Counted from the first letter of the stretch, positions 47,858 to 59,355 are shown. The stretch is DNA of 64,000 nt from Spiroplasma endosymbiont of Aspidapion aeneum (GCF_964031045.1 NZ_OZ034994.1:930001-994000), one strand, 5' to 3'. Notes: generated by a model from the sequence alone, not told the origin. Numbers and translations: made by a program.

Positions 47858-50827
47858 TTATATTTCTTCCTTCACTGAATGTTTTCTAGCTTCAACTAAA
47901 TTTATCTTAACAATATTGGTTACTCCGGGAACCTCCATTGTTGCTCCGAAAAGTGAATCACAATTTTCCATAGTTCCTTGGCGATGAGTAACAACAATAA
48001 ATTGAGTATATTCATTGAATGTTTTAATATACTTGGCAAATCTTTCAACATTGAGAATATCAAGCGGGGCTTCAACTTCATCTAAAATTACAAGCGGAAT
48101 GGGTCTAACTTTTAGTATTGAGAATAGAGTTGCAAGTGCAACTAATGATTTTTCACCACCACTAAGTAAATTTAAATTTTGAATATTTTTACCTGGTGGC
48201 TTAACAATAATATCAATACCTGTACCTATTATATCATTTTCATCTGTAAAAACAATACTAGCAGTTCCTCCACCAAAAAAACTTGAAAATACTGTTGGTA
48301 AAACATTATTGATATCCTTAATAGTTTTTTCAAATTGATAAGTCATTTCTCCGTCAAGTGAAGTTATTGCTTCTTCAATTTTTTTAATAGAATCAGATAC
48401 GTCGTTTAGTTCCTTTAAGATAAAATCATAATCTTTTTTCTCTTTTTCATAAAGTTCAATCGCTTCATAATCAATACCCCCGAGTTTAAATATGCTAGAC
48501 CTCATTTGACTAACAAAAAATTCATCATATTCTATATGGCCTTTAATTTCAGATATATACTCTTGTGCAGATTCAATTGTCATTTGATAATTTCTCATCA
48601 ACAACTCAGAGTTATTCTCAACCGCTCTTTTATAGCTTTTCATTTTTTCATTCAATGATATAGTTTTTTCATTTAAAACTGAATTGTTTTGATAGTACAT
48701 ATTCAATTCCTCTTCTTGTGAAATCTTTTCAAGCTCATTTGATTTAACAAGATTTGAATAAATATTATATTTTTGTTCTAAAGCTTCTTTATCTGCTTCC
48801 AAATTTGCCAATGTTATAGATAGTGTATTTTTTTCATCTGGAGTATCTAATGAGGTTTTTCCACTTATAAAATCTCTGATATCAATCTGTTTTATAGCAT
48901 AAAACGATGAACTAGCGGCTTCCATATTTTTAAGATAATTAGATTTATTTGCATTTCAGTGAGCTATAGTTGAATTAAATGATGTCATTGAAGATTCAAC
49001 TTTTGAAATTCCTTTTAAAAGTTTAGTGTTTGACTCTTCCAACTCAGTTATTTCATTTGAAGTTTTTTCAATTTCTTTTTTAATTTTTTCAATTTCATTT
49101 GAATGGTCAATTATATTATCAAATCTTCTTCTTTTTTTTGAACCTCCATTAATTGCCCCATATGGAAGGATATGCTCACCTGTAAGAGTAACAATATGAA
49201 ATTTGTTATATATTTTGGATAATTCATCTGCTGATGCAAAATCTTTCATAACTATCCCGTTTGCAAGAAGGTTGTCTGCAACAATTTTATATTTTTTATC
49301 TGTTGTAATTAATTCATTTGCAAAACCAACAAATCCTTTTGCAGACTGAATAACAAAACGGTCTTTATCAGCAATATAGTTAGATTTTAATGTATTTAAT
49401 GGTAAAAAGGTTGCATGCCCAGCCTTATTTGAAACTAAAAAATCAATAGCAGATTTAGCATTTGATGATGTTTCGACAATAATATTTTGATATGCATTTC
49501 TTAATAGTTGTTCAATGGCTAACTTGTGATCATCATTAATCTTAAAAACATCGCTCACAATTCCAACTATTCCTGGTAAATTATTTTTATTCTCCATTAC
49601 AACTTTTACACCCTCAAATAAATGAGAGCCAGACATTTTTTGATTTAACAAATAATCAATTGATAGTTTTTTTTCAGAAATTAAATTATCCTTATAACGT
49701 AATTGAGATATTACTTTTTCTCTAAGATTTTTTAACGTTGTTAATTTTTCTTGTGCTTCTTTTAGTAATTTCTCTTCATTTATAATTGTACTATTTGAAG
49801 TATCTAATAATAATTTATTTTCGCGATAATCTCTTAATGAATTTTCAATTATTTTTTCCTCATTATTGTTGGAGTTTTTCTCCATATTAGAAAAATTAAG
49901 TGTTGTCAACTTAATTTTGCTTTCAGACATTTTCTGAACAATACTTGTTATTTTTTTTGAGGAGTCAAGCTGCTTTCTTTGATTTTCCCTTATCAATAAT
50001 TCGATTTTTTTAATTAATTGACGCTTATCAATTATATCTTTTTTTACTTTATTATTTTCCTTTAAAACGAAAGTTAGTTCTTTATTAATCGGTATAATTT
50101 GTTCATTAAAATAATCAATTTCTTGGATTGCCTTTGAAACTTCCATTGACTTAAGTTTTTCAAAGTTATTTTTGAATAAAATGGCTCTTTTTGCTTGTGC
50201 TTCTAATTTTGGTAAAATTTTTTCTTTTTCATTGATTATATCATTTAACCTTGCGTAATTATCTTTTGCCTTTGTAAGTTCTCGAATGGCTTCATTTTTT
50301 CTTTTTTTATAAATTGAAACTCCAGCAGCTTCATCAAAAAATGTTCTTCTTTCATCTGATTTAGATTCAACAAAATTGCTAACAGATCCTTGAGAAATCA
50401 TCGCTAGACTAGATTTAGTTATTCCTGTTTCTAATGCAATATCTAATATATCTTTTAATCTTACTCTTTGATTATTAATATAATATGCAGATTCATTACT
50501 ATCTTTGCGATATGTTCTTTTTACTGATACTTCATCATAATCAAGGTTTGAAAATATTTTCTTACTATTGTCAAAAACAAGTGTAACCTCTGCGTAATTT
50601 AATGCTGGTTGGTCTTTACTCCCAGCAAATACTATATCTGCATTATTATCACTTCTTAAAGATTTATTTGATTGTTCTCCAAATGCTCATCGAATTGCAT
50701 CATTAATATTTGATTTTCCAGCTCCATTTGGTCCAACGATACCAATTAGAGGATTTTCAAAATTAATAACGGTGTGATTACCGAACGACTTAAAACCAGT
50801 AGCTTCAATTCTTTTTATGAAAATCAT
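47858..50827 (-). CDS. smc: Chromosome segregation ATPase SMC
   Basis: A 989-aa condensin subunit. N-terminal head: MIFIKRIEATGFKSFGNHTV and Walker A GIVGPNGAGKSNINDAIRWA; then ~170-330 coiled coil, hinge around GSHLFEGVKVVMENKNNLPG and LLRNAYQNIIVETSS, returning coiled coil, and the C-terminal head with LNLLSGGEKSLVALATLFS (signature) and ILDEVEAPLDILNVERFAKY (Walker B/D-loop). It is shorter than the ~1180-aa Bacillus SMC because the coiled coils are shorter, as in mollicutes. The pst run begins 10 bp after its stop. Confidence 0.95.
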
Positions 50828-50957
50828 ATTTCTCCCAACATATTATTATCAAATATCTTATATTTAGATATATATCATATTTATTATACATAAAAAATAA
50901 AAATTTTATCATATAAAATCAATAAATACTGAATAAATACTTCCTTATAATTAAAGA

Positions 50958-51650
50958 TTATAAAAGATTTAATTTTTGTAACGCTTCTTTTGCTGCATTT
51001 TTTTCTGCAACTTTCTTACTAGGACCCTCACCCACACCATAAACAACATTATTAATTTGCACCTTAATAACAAAATTGTGTTTATTAGATTCTAAGATCT
51101 CATCCTTTTCAAGAACATATTTAACACTATTAATTCCCAACGCTTCTTGTAGAATAGTCTTGTAACTAACAGCATTATTTAATGCTGTTTTTTTATCATA
51201 TTCATACCTAATAAGTGTATTTTTAATAAAATCTTCAGCTTTTCTATAACCAAAAGCGATAAAAATAGCACCAACTGTTGACTCATAAATATCTGCACAT
51301 AATTTTTCTTTTAGAGCTCCATTATCACGAATTTCAGAAACTGATAAAAAAACACAAGTGTTCAATTCCAATCTAATTGAAATACTCGCCAATGTTTCTG
51401 TTTTTACTAATTTTGCTCTAATATTGGTTAAATCTCCTTCGGTAGACTCGGTGAACTCATTATAGATAAGATTAGACACAACAAGATCAACAACAGCATC
51501 TCCCAAAAATTCTAGCCTCTGATAATTATCTAAATCCTTTTCATATGCATATGAACCATGTGTAATAGCTGATGCAAAAAGTTTTGAGTTTTCCTTAGTC
51601 ACCTCAATCCCATAATTTTTAAGTATTTTTTTGTATTTCTCTAGGGACAT
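50958..51650 (-). CDS. rnc: Ribonuclease III
   Basis: A 230-aa endonuclease for double-stranded RNA (rRNA and mRNA processing). The nuclease signature is QRLEFLGDAVVDLVVS, with the second acidic pair in ADIYESTVGAIFIAFG; the C-terminal dsRNA-binding domain begins at SYKTILQEALG and ends GEGPSKKVAEKNAAKEALQKL. The plsX-rnc-smc order is the Bacillus arrangement (there with acpP between). It starts 15 bp after plsX. Confidence 0.96.
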   Translation of the reverse strand: MSLEKYKKILKNYGIEVTKENSKLFASAITHGSYAYEKDLDNYQRLEFLGDAVVDLVVSNLIYNEFTESTEGDLTNIRAKLVKTETLASISIRLELNTCVFLSVSEIRDNGALKEKLCADIYESTVGAIFIAFGYRKAEDFIKNTLIRYEYDKKTALNNAVSYKTILQEALGINSVKYVLEKDEILESNKHNFVIKVQINNVVYGVGEGPSKKVAEKNAAKEALQKLNLL

Positions 51651-51665
51651 TATTTCTTCTTTCTA

Positions 51666-52664
51666 TTATTTTAAATTTTTTTCAATTTCTGATAATACAT
51701 TGTTTTTTACAGCTTCATATGTCATTCTTATCGTTGATACAAATGATAAAACATCGCTTGACCCGTGTGATTTAAAAGCTATCCCATTTACTCCAAGCAT
51801 TATTGCTCCAGCATAATTTTTATAATTAAATTTTGCCTTTATACGTCTAAAAACCATTCAAAATCCGAGAATGTATGTGAACATCACTCACGGGTTCTTT
51901 TTCACTCCTTTTTTTATTTCTCGGAGAATATTTTTACCCATTCCTTCAAATGATTTTAGTGCTATATTCCCAGCATAACCATCACATACAATAACATCAA
52001 CAATGCCAGATGTTATTTCTCTACCCTCAATATTTCCATAAAAATTAATATTTTTATCTTCCTTGATTAATTTATAAGCTTCTCTCAAAAATTCTGGACC
52101 TTTTGAAGATTCAACCCCAATATTTAAAAGCCCAACTTTGGGGTTGGCAATGTTATAATTTGTTTTTGCGTAAATTGACGCTATTTTTGCATAGGTGTAT
52201 AGGTCCTTGCTTGTATTTTCTAAATTTGCACCAACATCTAATAAATGTGTAACTTTATCCTTAATAATTGTTGGTATAATAGGCATGAAACCAGGGCGTG
52301 AAACTCCTTTTATTTCTTTTAGAATAAAATGACAACCTGCAACAAAACTTGCAGATGATCCAGCGGTTATCATACCAGATATTTCTTTTTTTTCTAATGT
52401 TTCTAACGCTCTTACCATTGATGAATCTTTTTTTCTTCGAATATCAAGCACGCCATCGGTCATTTCAATTACTTGAGTGCAACCGAAAATTTCAATTTGA
52501 TTCTTATTATATTTATATTTTTTTAATTCTGTTGTTATTGTTTCTATATCACCAAATAAAACAAGACATAAATCTCTATATTTTTTAATACTTTCAATGG
52601 CAGCTCTAATAGCAACTTTTGGTCCATTGTCAGAGCCCATTATGTCAAGACCAATTTTATACAT
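51666..52664 (-). CDS. plsX: Phosphate acyltransferase PlsX
   Basis: A 332-aa peripheral membrane enzyme making acyl-phosphate for phospholipid synthesis. Signatures: [19 protein letters not shown] (start; family DAMGGDxxP), [71 protein letters not shown], and [21 protein letters not shown] 52662-52664 is chosen because it gives the canonical N-terminus; longer versions would run into the upstream gene. Together with FakA it supports use of imported fatty acids. Confidence 0.95.
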
Positions 52665-52674
52665 CTTGAACACA

Positions 52675-52872
52675 TTAATCTTTATGATATTTAGCTTTAT
52701 TTTCTTGTTGTCTTTGGCTACCATTTACACAACAGGCACACTCTTTATCAATACAAACTATGCATGAAATACATTTTGCACAGCTTTTGCAGCCAAGAAA
52801 AGAACCAGAACAAACTCTGCATGTATAACAATTATGTGCCCCTCCAGGGCAACAAATTCCTTTTTCTTCCAT
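52675..52872 (-). CDS. 65-aa cysteine-rich protein (13 Cys), possible metal binder
   Basis: From ATG 52870-52872, with a good AAGGAG site, it reads MEEKGICCPGGAHNCYTCRV and continues with CSGSFLGCKSCAKCISCIVC, then KECACCVNG and a polar tail. Thirteen of 65 residues are Cys, and eight of them follow strict CxxC spacing (C15-C18-C21 and C28-C31-C34-C37-C40). No membrane helix or signal peptide is seen. The position directly before plsX (10 bp) is where many bacteria have the zinc-ribbon ribosomal protein L32 gene, but this is not L32. Binding of Zn, Cu or an Fe-S cluster is inferred. Family unknown to me. Confidence 0.75.
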   Translation of the reverse strand: MEEKGICCPGGAHNCYTCRVCSGSFLGCKSCAKCISCIVCIDKECACCVNGSQRQQENKAKYHKD

Positions 52873-53094
52873 ATCTAATCTCCTTTATTTAATTTTATAA
52901 CAATTTAGTAAAAGTTAATTTTTTTTTAGATAAAAATAGAATAAGTAAAAATATATAATATAAGTTATAAACATGAGCGTTAGAATTAAAAACCTAAAAT
53001 TTCCGAAATTATATATATACCTAATAAAATTTATATTTTAAATATAAATATACAATTATTTAATTTATAATTATATTTTTTATAAAATAATATT

Positions 53095-54765
53095 TTACTC
53101 TATTCCTATAATAAATGAATATACAGAATGTTGTGTCTCAACAATCTCATACTCAACATCATAGTTATCATCCAATAATTTTCTAAGAATAACAACATCG
53201 CTATGTTGTGCATCTGCTCCAACGAATATTGTAATAATTTCAGATTTACTGGTGATAAATTTTGTTAATGATTTCTTAAATATTATATCAATTGAAGGAG
53301 CTGAATAGTTAATTTTTTTATTAACAACGGAAAAGTAATTTCCTTCTTTTACTTGTACCCCATCCATATTTGCATCTTTAGCTGCTTTTGCAATTGAAAA
53401 GGTTGTCAAATTTTTCATTACTTTATTTAAATTGGTTATATTATTCTTTGGTGATTCACTAGGGTCTAAATTTAAATAAGCAGACATTCCCTCAACAATT
53501 GATTTACTTTCAATAATAATAATTTTTGATTTTTTTTCTTCTTTTTTTGCTTGTTGGACTGCTAGAAATATATTAGAATCATTTGGAAAAATATAAACAA
53601 CTTTTGCATCCACTTTCTCGATTGCCTCTAAAAAGTCTTTAGTTGATGGGTTCATTTTATCACCACCATTAATAGTGTAGTCTATATTTAATTCATTTTT
53701 AAAGTAGTCGGCCATTTCTTTGGATCTTGCAACAGCAATTGTTGCAATAGAGTTTTCAAGTTTTCGAACACTTTTCTTTGGAACTGTTGCTTTTTTACCT
53801 TTAGAATGAGGATTACCCCCAATAACATGCTTATCAGATTGCAATGTCATATTTTCAACCTTAATTGAATAAAACTCACCAAACTGTTGTAAGTATGTTA
53901 GAACTTGACCTGGCAAAGGGGCATGGGTGTGTATTTTCAATATATCATCGTCAATCACTGCTACAATTGACGTATTTTCATATGCTTGTAATGTATTTCT
54001 AATTGTATTTATATCTAAACTTAATTGGGCTTTTTCAAGCATAACAATAGCTTCAGTACAATATCCAAATTCACTATCCCCATCTAATATAATATCTAAA
54101 TTATTCCCAGTATTCTCATCAAGTTTTTTTAATTTTGCTATTATTTTTCTATTTTTTTGATAGTAAATAGCTCCTTCAATAAATTTAACTAAACCAAATC
54201 CGCCACTATCAACGACTCCAACCTCCTTCAACATCGGCAGAAGATTAGGCGTATTTTCTAATGACTTATTTGCGGCATCACAAATGCCTTGTAGAACTGT
54301 TGTTAAATTTTCTTTTTCAAAGCTGTTAATTGTATCAACGTACTCTGAGGTTTCTCGAATAACAGTTAATATTGTTCCTTCAACCGGTTTCATTACAGCC
54401 TTATATGCAAATTCTGTCGCTTTTTTAAATATTAGTTTTAAGATATCTACATTGAATCCAATTGTATCAACATCAGACACCCCAACACTAATCCCTTTTA
54501 TTATTTGAGAAAAAATAACCCCAGAATTTCCTCTTGCACCCATTATTAAACATCTAGCAAATTTAGATAAAAGTTCTTTTATTGTGCATTCTTTCATATC
54601 AATAATCTCATTGTATCCATTTGTACAAGTAAGATTCATATTTGTTCCTGTATCTCCATCAGGAACTGGAAAAACATTAAGTTTATCAATCTGGGGATAA
54701 TAATTATACAAATTATTTACACCACTTACTAACATATTTTTTACTATAAGAAAATTAGATTTCAT
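53095..54765 (-). CDS. fakA: Fatty acid kinase, ATP-binding DhaL-type subunit FakA (YloV)
   Basis: A ~556-aa protein. The N-terminal ~200 residues are a DhaL/Dak2 domain: KLNVFPVPDGDTGTNMNLT (Mg-ATP Asp triad), GARGNSGVIFSQIIKGI, VVDSGGFGLVKF. The C-terminal part is the YloV-type DegV-like region (FGEFYSIKVENMTLQ, VQVKEGNYFSVVNKKI). With a FakB carrier it phosphorylates fatty acids for PlsX/PlsY. GGAAGG favours the second of two ATG codons (54765) over 54771. It follows the Asp23-family gene, the yloU-yloV pair of Firmicutes. Confidence 0.9.
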   Translation of the reverse strand: MKSNFLIVKNMLVSGVNNLYNYYPQIDKLNVFPVPDGDTGTNMNLTCTNGYNEIIDMKECTIKELLSKFARCLIMGARGNSGVIFSQIIKGISVGVSDVDTIGFNVDILKLIFKKATEFAYKAVMKPVEGTILTVIRETSEYVDTINSFEKENLTTVLQGICDAANKSLENTPNLLPMLKEVGVVDSGGFGLVKFIEGAIYYQKNRKIIAKLKKLDENTGNNLDIILDGDSEFGYCTEAIVMLEKAQLSLDINTIRNTLQAYENTSIVAVIDDDILKIHTHAPLPGQVLTYLQQFGEFYSIKVENMTLQSDKHVIGGNPHSKGKKATVPKKSVRKLENSIATIAVARSKEMADYFKNELNIDYTINGGDKMNPSTKDFLEAIEKVDAKVVYIFPNDSNIFLAVQQAKKEEKKSKIIIIESKSIVEGMSAYLNLDPSESPKNNITNLNKVMKNLTTFSIAKAAKDANMDGVQVKEGNYFSVVNKKINYSAPSIDIIFKKSLTKFITSKSEIITIFVGADAQHSDVVILRKLLDDNYDVEYEIVETQHSVYSFIIGIE

Positions 54766-54835
54766 TAACATTGCCTTCCATTATTATATTTATTAATTTT
54801 TATAAATAATATTATAAAGTTGGTTCAAAAAAGAA

Positions 54836-55147
54836 CTACTCATTAATAATATCATCAACCACCAGATCTACAATATAGCTTCGAGTGTATTCTGATGCTT
54901 TTTCAAGCTCAAATTTTATTCTATATTGAACTTCTCTTAATACATTTTTCATATTAAAACCATTTAGTAAAATTAGATGAATCATTAAATGATTATTGTC
55001 ATTTTTAACATTAAATTCAACAGATCTAACAACATCTTTTGTTGATAGTTCATCCTTAGGAGTAGCTTTATAATCTGCAAACCCTTTTACACCGGGTATT
55101 AAATATACAGTATTTTTAATAATTGTTAATATTTTTTCATCATCCAT
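54836..55147 (-). CDS. Asp23/Gls24-family protein (YloU-like)
   Basis: A 103-aa cytoplasmic protein of the Asp23 family: an N-terminal helix and GVKGFADYKAT (family GVxGl), then the beta-alpha core with VEFNVKNDNNHLMIHLILLNG, shown here as NDNNHLMIHLILLNG, and MKNVLREVQYRIKFELEKAS. It is located 70 bp before fakA, which is the conserved yloU-yloV order. The role is unclear; alkaline-stress or membrane links are reported for relatives. Confidence 0.82.
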   Translation of the reverse strand: MDDEKILTIIKNTVYLIPGVKGFADYKATPKDELSTKDVVRSVEFNVKNDNNHLMIHLILLNGFNMKNVLREVQYRIKFELEKASEYTRSYIVDLVVDDIINE

Positions 55148-55202
55148 ATTTTCATTATCCCTATATTTATTTTTATATATAATTAATTATACACTATTTT
55201 AA

Positions 55203-55400
55203 ATATGTTTTCAATAGTATTCAGTTCAAGAAGGGTATTAACACCGCATAAAGAAAGTGTTCCCCATTATGTAAAAGGAGCCAGAATATAAGATAAATGC
55301 ATTAATGGATATAAATTTGGGCATAATGAATTGCAAACTAAAAATGTACAAATAGTTCGATTATATTGCCTATTTACAAAAAAATTCTCCTGATAATCAT
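55203..55400 (+). pseudogene. Possible remnant of a second (IS30-like) transposase
   Basis: A short frame reads MFSIVFSSRRVLTPHKESVP and HYVKGARI, stops, and continues with KDKCINGYKFGHNELQ. The last piece recalls the FGHWExD start of the IS30 integrase core, and GARI precedes it as in mollicute IS30 elements. There are stops and no complete frame. Weak evidence, by eye only. Confidence 0.3.
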
Positions 55401-55412
55401 TATGATTAAAGT

Positions 55413-56411
55413 ATGAAGAAATTTAGAGATATAATAAAATATAAGTATAATTTTTTTTTAGTTGTTAAAAATATATTTATATTACCTAAAATTTACAAGC
55501 GTTCGAAAATTGGGGTTAAAAAGTGGCTAGACTATTGCTTTAATTATCAGCGCATTGGTGTTGATAAAAATAATATAGATATTAATTCACTTGATTATTT
55601 TTATAATGATTGAAAAAATATTAAAAATATAGTATCAAAACCGGTCTTTAATAGAGAAAACATTGATGAAATCATAATTAAAGGAGAACTGGGAAATATT
55701 AGTGCAATTATTGGTCTTAATGAAAATACAACAAAATGGGTTATTGGTCTTCATGGTTGAACTGAAAATAAATACTTAGGGTTAAGATTGCTAAATGATT
55801 TTTATAAAAAAGGTTATAATATCTTGTCATTTGATAGTTTTGCTCATGGATTAACATATGGTAACAAAACAGATATCGGGTACTCAACAGTTAAAATCTT
55901 AGATAATATAATCAAATACATTAAAGATAAATTTTTTGCTTCTTCGATTGGACTGATTGGAAATAGTATGGGAGCATCGACCGCTATCTTGTATATCCAA
56001 AATGGGTTAGAAAGAAAAAATATTAATTGAGTCGTTGCAGATTGTGGATTTGCAGATCTCTTGATTCAAATGCGATACAAAATACAAGAAAATGAAGAAA
56101 CAAATTGGCCCTTAATATCTATTGGTCTTTGTAATAAATTTAAAAAAGAAACTAACACAAATATAAAAAAATATTCACTTATAAAGAAAATGAAGAAAAT
56201 AAGTAAGGTACCAATATTATTTATTCATCCATTGGGAGACACATTTATAAATTATGAACATAGTCTTTGGATGTATAATTGTAAAATAAAATACGAAAAA
56301 CAAATTGAGAGTAAAATTTGAATGCCGTTAGGTTCAGAGCATGTCCTCGCCATATCAACATATCAAAATCAATATTTTAAAAAAATAGAGGAATTTATAG
56401 ATAAATTTTAA
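55413..56411 (+). CDS. Alpha/beta hydrolase (esterase/lipase-like)
   Basis: A 332-aa protein whose catalytic triad is visible: oxyanion turn IGLHGWTEN (~110), nucleophile elbow GLIGNSMGAS (Ser ~185), acid in HPLGDTFINYE, and His in GSEHVLAIS near the end. A basic and hydrophobic N-terminus (KYNFFLVVKNIFILPKIYKR) may bind the membrane. It resembles the YqkD-like hydrolases of Firmicutes, several of which occur per mollicute genome. Four Trp are TGA. Start ATG 55413 has only a weak ribosome site. Substrate unknown. It is an isolated plus-strand gene surrounded by transposase debris. Confidence 0.83.
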
Positions 56412-56560
56412 CAAATTTTATGCTTATTTATAATATCATCAATAATTGATATAATTGAAGGGGAATAAAATATTTAAAAAATCTGTTTATATTCATACAT
56501 TAACAAGCTTATTACTACTATGAACATACGTTATACTTAATGTGCTAATAGAATTATCAT
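56412..56560. other. Intergenic, no feature seen
   Basis: AT-rich DNA after the hydrolase stop and before the transposase remnants. No terminator with a convincing stem. Confidence 0.35.
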
Positions 56561-56569
56561 AATAAAAGA

Positions 56570-57300
56570 GATAAAGGCTTAGTTTTTCTATTTTTACTAA
56601 CTATATTATAATTTATTACTTTCATGCAATTTCAATATTTCATTAACTTTTCGAAACTATCTAAGAAATGGTTAAAAAATTATAAAAAATTATAACTAAA
56701 GTATTTTGTAAATTTATGTTCTATTTAATCATTTAAACTCTAATTTGTAAAATTGCGTTTAAATCTATTTTAGCCATTGAATGTTAGTTTATTTAGATTC
56801 TTTACAAACTTGAAAATATTTTTGTTTACAAAAGCGGTGCTACAATATTATTTATCTATTATTTTTTATTATTGTTATTTGCAAATATTAATACACTATA
56901 AATAATATTAATCTACAAATAGTAAATAAATTGGGGGGCATAAGGGAAGCTAAGTGTACTGAATTATACCTAGTTTTTTTTCTTTTTACCACTTATATTA
57001 TAATTTATTTCTTTCATGAATTTTCAAGTTTTTATAAACCTTTGAAATGTATTTAAGAAATGATTAATATTTATAAATTTTTCTCCAAATGATTTTATGA
57101 ATTTTTGTTTTATTCAACCGTTTAAGCTTTTTTTGGAGAATTAGGTTTGAACATTTTTTAGACATTAAATGTGTAATTTGTTTATTAGACTTTATAAAGT
57201 TAATAATATTTTCATTTGCAAAAGCGCCACCACAATCTGATGAATTATTAATTTTTTATTATTGTTATTTGCAAATGTTGATATATTTTCAAAATCTTAA
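56570..57300 (-). pseudogene. Two diverged tandem copies of an IS3-like orfB tail
   Basis: The segments about 56570-56900 and 56950-57300 are imperfect direct repeats. Both contain, on the plus strand, ATTATAATTTATT then TTTCATG, later TTTATTATTGTTATTTGCAAAT. On the minus strand the 57.0-57.3 kb copy gives SDCGGAFANENIINFIKSN (like HSDxGxxYxS of IS3 transposases), then LNTFQRFIKTWKFMKEIN and YNISGKKKK. The other copy gives CMKVINYNI and similar pieces. Both are full of stops. Confidence 0.5.
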
Positions 57301-57703
57301 TTACATTCTTACTATTTTCATTCTTTCAAATTTATAAGCAAGAGATTTTTTGTTTTCTCATATATAAAATATTAATCAATTTAATTTCTGTATGAGTTTT
57401 TATCTTCATATTTATTCAATAACACTAATTACATTTGTTATTATAATTTGTTTTGCTAAATCATAATAACAAATTTGTTATGTTTTTTTGATAAAAGATG
57501 ATTCTTTCTTTTTCTTGATATGTTTTAAAAACATTTGCTTTTCCTTGTTAATTTTCTCATTTTAATAAAGACATTTTCTTGTTTAGAAACCTTAATTCAA
57601 TTAGAAATACCACTATAACTAATACAGAAATTCTTATATTTTCTAATAAATTAATTAAAATATAATGGTAATGATGAAATCGAAAGATTATTCTTAAATA
57701 TAT
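57301..57703. other. Remnant-like AT-rich DNA
   Basis: Probably the decayed middle of the transposase orfB, but no stretch could be matched with confidence. Confidence 0.3.
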
Positions 57704-58156
57704 TTAAAGGGGAAAGAAAATTAAATTTTCTTTAAATTGGTGGTAGGGTGTTATACTAATATTGAAATATTTAATTAAATATTTTGTGTTTAAATTAAAA
57801 TTTGCTACATATAAGTATATTTGTGAACATGAGTAATGTTTATAAATTTTTGATTTTTGTATGTTAATTTTATCCTTCTTACTCATCCTCATCAAATTCA
57901 TCATCACCATGGCTGTGCAAGAATGCATAGACTTTTCCAATACTTCATATTTCCCTTTTAATAATAAGTTATCTAGTCATGCTTTGTATATCTCCTTTTT
58001 TAGCTTTATTTTCTCTTTTTAATTCTTTTATTTATTTATTCTGTAATTTTAATCGTTTTTGATCAACAACATCTTTATTTTTTTTGCACATTCACAATTT
58101 TTAAATCTTTCTACAAAAATTTCTTTAATATTCTTATCATAATGCTTATTTTTCAT
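57704..58156 (-). pseudogene. Decayed IS3-like orfA and start of orfB
   Basis: From ATG 58154-58156 the minus strand reads MKNKHYDKNIKEIFVERFK (transposase helix-turn-helix type), then breaks by frameshift. Downstream pieces include KELKRENKAKK and the end LHSHGDDEFDEDE at 57879-57920, followed in another frame by KIYKHYSCSQIYLYVA. The same pieces occur at 10.3-10.5 kb on the plus strand. Stops and shifts show that it is inactive. Confidence 0.6.
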
Positions 58157-58449
58157 TATTTTCCACTTTATAAAAAGCTGGATGTTTTATCCTCCAATAC
58201 ACTTATCTTCTCTTATGCCAATTTAGTACAACAATATTATTGTTATCATATCTAAGAAAGATTTTTTTGAGAATAAATTTCAATTAAATAAAGTTACTAT
58301 GCATTCTAATCTAATTAGATAAATAAATTAAAAAAATATTTTAAGTTAATTAAACAAGTCAATAAAAACTAAAAATACCAGACATTAAATTCTCTATAAC
58401 ATTTAACACCACATTTTATATGGGTGCTCATATTTATTTTATATTAATG
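58157..58449. other. Gap between transposase remnant and ABC permease gene
   Basis: No coding frame. The 58190-58220 part may still belong to the element's left end, but no terminal inverted repeat could be defined. Confidence 0.3.
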
Positions 58450-59355
58450 TTATAATGAAATTTTTCTATTTAAGAAATACATTCACAGTGTTGCCAAACC
58501 ACCTAATACTATAAAGTAAATTAGGTTAATAAATTTATCTATCCCATCAACCATCACACTTGTCATCGATGAGAATATTATTGGTATACATTTAATAATT
58601 CCAAGAAAGCTTTCTGGCATTAGGGTTGAGTAACGAACAAGGCTTATACCATTGTTATATTTATTAGAATTTTTAACAATAAATAGAACTAGGAAATCAA
58701 ATCTGCAGATACAAGCAAATATAATGATTAATCCAGTTGAAATTGTAACCAAAACTATATATAAAACTAATGATTTATTTCATAATAAATATCCGCCCAA
58801 TAATATTAAAATTGTTAATAATAACACATTCATATATATATTAAATATTTCTCAACAAGCAGATGGAGTGCTTTGAAAATATGGTAGTTTTACTAATGTT
58901 GTGAATATAATATCAATTAAGGAATTTATAAATACATAGAAAATGACCACAAACAATAGAATAAAAAATACTTCGTTTCTACTTAACCCAGAATAAAAGG
59001 CAAACCTAAATTTTTTATTACGAAGCTGGTAAAAAAATAAAAAGAACGCAAACATAGTAATGGTTGAAAAAACCACCAAATAAAATAAACCAAAAAATAC
59101 TAGAAGATCAAACTGGACCGCATTAAATAATCTAGAAAGTGAGTTAGATTCTTTTAATTTTAAAAGACTATTATCTCATTTTGCCCTACCGTCTTCACTA
59201 AGATATATAAAACTAAATATGAAAATAATGACCACGGGGGCTATTATTGAACATATAAACCATACCTTGTTGATGCTAACAACATTTCCAAAAAATATTA
59301 ATTTTTTTCTAAATTTACTTTTAATAAAACTATTTTTTTCTTTCTTATTAGTCAT
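58450..59355 (-). CDS. ABC transporter permease (six-helix type)
   Basis: A 301-aa membrane protein with about six helices (e.g. KVWFICSIIAPVVIIFIFSF, DLLVFFGLFYLVVFSTITMF, LLFVVIFYVFINSLIDIIF, LYIVLVTISTGLIIIFACI, LIYFIVLGGLATLW) and a basic N-terminus (KKEKNSFIKSKFRKK). No domain signature of a named family, but it overlaps the ATPase gene by 8 bp and should form the exporter with it. The ATG at 59353-59355 lies behind GGGGCGGAAG; an ATG at 59367 is an alternative. Confidence 0.75.
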
